Below are positions 5,783 through 6,276 of a stretch of 6,276 bases of DNA, one piece after another; positions within the stretch are counted from its first letter, which is position 1, and every line of letters starts with the position of its first letter. This DNA comes from DATLCI01 sp046714215 (GTDB taxonomy: Bacteria; Acidobacteriota; Terriglobia; Terriglobales; Acidobacteriaceae). Location of the stretch: assembly GCA_046714215.1 (NCBI GenBank), contig JBKKBM010000122.1, positions 1 through 6,276 of the forward strand, read 5' to 3'. A program made the translations under genes and the position numbers. The notes under the pieces were generated by a model. The model saw nothing but the letters and a program-made list of their open reading frames with translations. It was not told the origin of the DNA and made no database searches.

Positions 5783-5793
5783 CACTCCTGATC

Positions 5794-6276
5794 ATGTGGA
5801 AACCTGCCACTCCGCCGACTACCACTCCTAACAAATCGAACGAAATGGAAAAGACCATGCCTCCTGTCACCGGCTCCACCTCGACTTCCGCTCCTACGAT
5901 GAATGAACCCACGCCCGCCGCTGCTCCCCGCAATGCCGCGCTCAACACCTCTGAACAGGCCACCATCGGCAAGTCGCTGGTGATCAAAGGCGAAGTGACC
6001 GGCTCCGAGTCGCTCTACATCGACGGTCGCGTGGAAGGCAGCATCAATCTGCCGGGCAACCGGGTCACCATCGGACGCAATGGCGTGGTCGCCGCCAATG
6101 TTGTGGCCCGTGAGATCGTGGTCATCGGCAAGCTAAAGGGCAACCTCACCGCCAGCGACCGCGTGGACATCCGCAATGAAGGTTCGCTGACCGGTGATGT
6201 TGTGGCCCAGCGCATCAGCATCGAGGATGGCGCCTTCTTCAAGGGCGGCATCGACATCCGCAAGCCGGGCGGGCAG
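5794..6276 (+). CDS. Bactofilin (polymer-forming cytoskeletal protein), 3' partial
   Basis: An open frame of 161 codons runs off the right edge with no stop. Residues 1-52 form a disordered tail rich in Pro, Thr, Ser, Ala and Asn. From about 57 the bactofilin beta-helix begins: IGKSLVIKGEVTGSESLYID (58-77), then GRVEGSINL, VTIGRNGVVAANVVA, IVVIGKLKGNLTASDRVDI, GSLTGDVVAQRISIEDGAFFKG. These are repeating glycine-marked beta turns spaced about 17-20 residues apart. Bactofilins are known to self-assemble into nucleotide-independent filaments, often at the membrane, where they scaffold cell-wall or polarity proteins. No membrane segment is seen in this part. The ATG at 5794 is chosen for AAAGGA 11 nt upstream; M18 and M22 are later alternatives. 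The long divergent leader suggests its own regulation. The C-terminal end and any downstream partners are outside the window. Confidence 0.93.
   Translation, partial: MWKPATPPTTTPNKSNEMEKTMPPVTGSTSTSAPTMNEPTPAAAPRNAALNTSEQATIGKSLVIKGEVTGSESLYIDGRVEGSINLPGNRVTIGRNGVVAANVVAREIVVIGKLKGNLTASDRVDIRNEGSLTGDVVAQRISIEDGAFFKGGIDIRKPGGQ

Larger units (their letters stand above)
5420..5793. other. Divergent intergenic region between rnr and the bactofilin gene
   Basis: 374 bp without a supported gene. It carries the rnr ribosome site and a candidate promoter at its left end, and the bactofilin ribosome site at its right end. Inside are a direct repeat of ACCGCGTG (5539-5546 and 5596-5603), small stems built from CGTGG/CCACG around 5543-5577, and a perfect palindrome at 5695-5708. 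Candidate -10 boxes on the plus strand (TAGATT at 5661-5666, TATGAA at 5649-5654) lack convincing -35 partners. Short open frames here have neither ribosome sites nor recognisable products. Confidence 0.6.

Noticed and set aside
5703..6263. Two minus-strand open frames opposite the bactofilin gene
   Set aside because: The plus strand encodes a clear bactofilin with repeat structure and a ribosome site. The antisense products resemble nothing.

Overview
The window is GC-rich bacterial chromosome with an ordinary housekeeping layout. I see no insertion sequence, CRISPR array, phage gene or defence cluster. A HpnI-type (GT21) glycosyltransferase, a bactofilin and an RNase R with extra basic inserts, together with the codon use, suggest an Acidobacteriota (Terriglobia-like) genome. 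That placement is inferred from memory of gene content and not from any search.

Layout from left to right. A tRNA-Pro(GGG) gene with encoded CCA lies at the left edge on the minus strand (29-105). Upstream of it on the same strand is a small single-pass membrane protein of unknown function (160-564, with possible longer starts up to 633). It is transcribed divergently from a plus-strand HpnI-like glycosyltransferase (624-1793). A 130-bp gap carrying a promoter-like element leads to a plus-strand cupin-domain protein (1924-2457). The cupin gene converges, through a hairpin-rich gap (2458-2520), on a minus-strand pair: rnr (RNase R, 5419 down to 2855) and then yggX (Fe(II)-trafficking/oxidative-damage protection protein, 2790 down to 2521). 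A 374-bp divergent intergenic region (5420-5793) holds a perfect 14-bp palindrome and separates rnr from a plus-strand bactofilin gene that runs off the right edge (5794 to 6276, 3' partial).

How the genes relate. Only rnr-yggX looks like a possible transcription unit; both would serve stress and maintenance roles (RNA degradation; iron and Fe-S protection). The other genes look independent: a hopanoid side-chain sugar transferase, a small cupin, a translation tRNA and a cytoskeletal polymer protein. A recurring -10-like hexamer, TAGAAT, precedes the tRNA, the cupin gene and yggX.

The most unusual things seen are two Arg/His-rich inserts in RNase R that share an RQR...RHA motif, the palindrome upstream of the bactofilin gene, and the near-leaderless start of the glycosyltransferase. 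I did not find convincing evidence of a new biological system.
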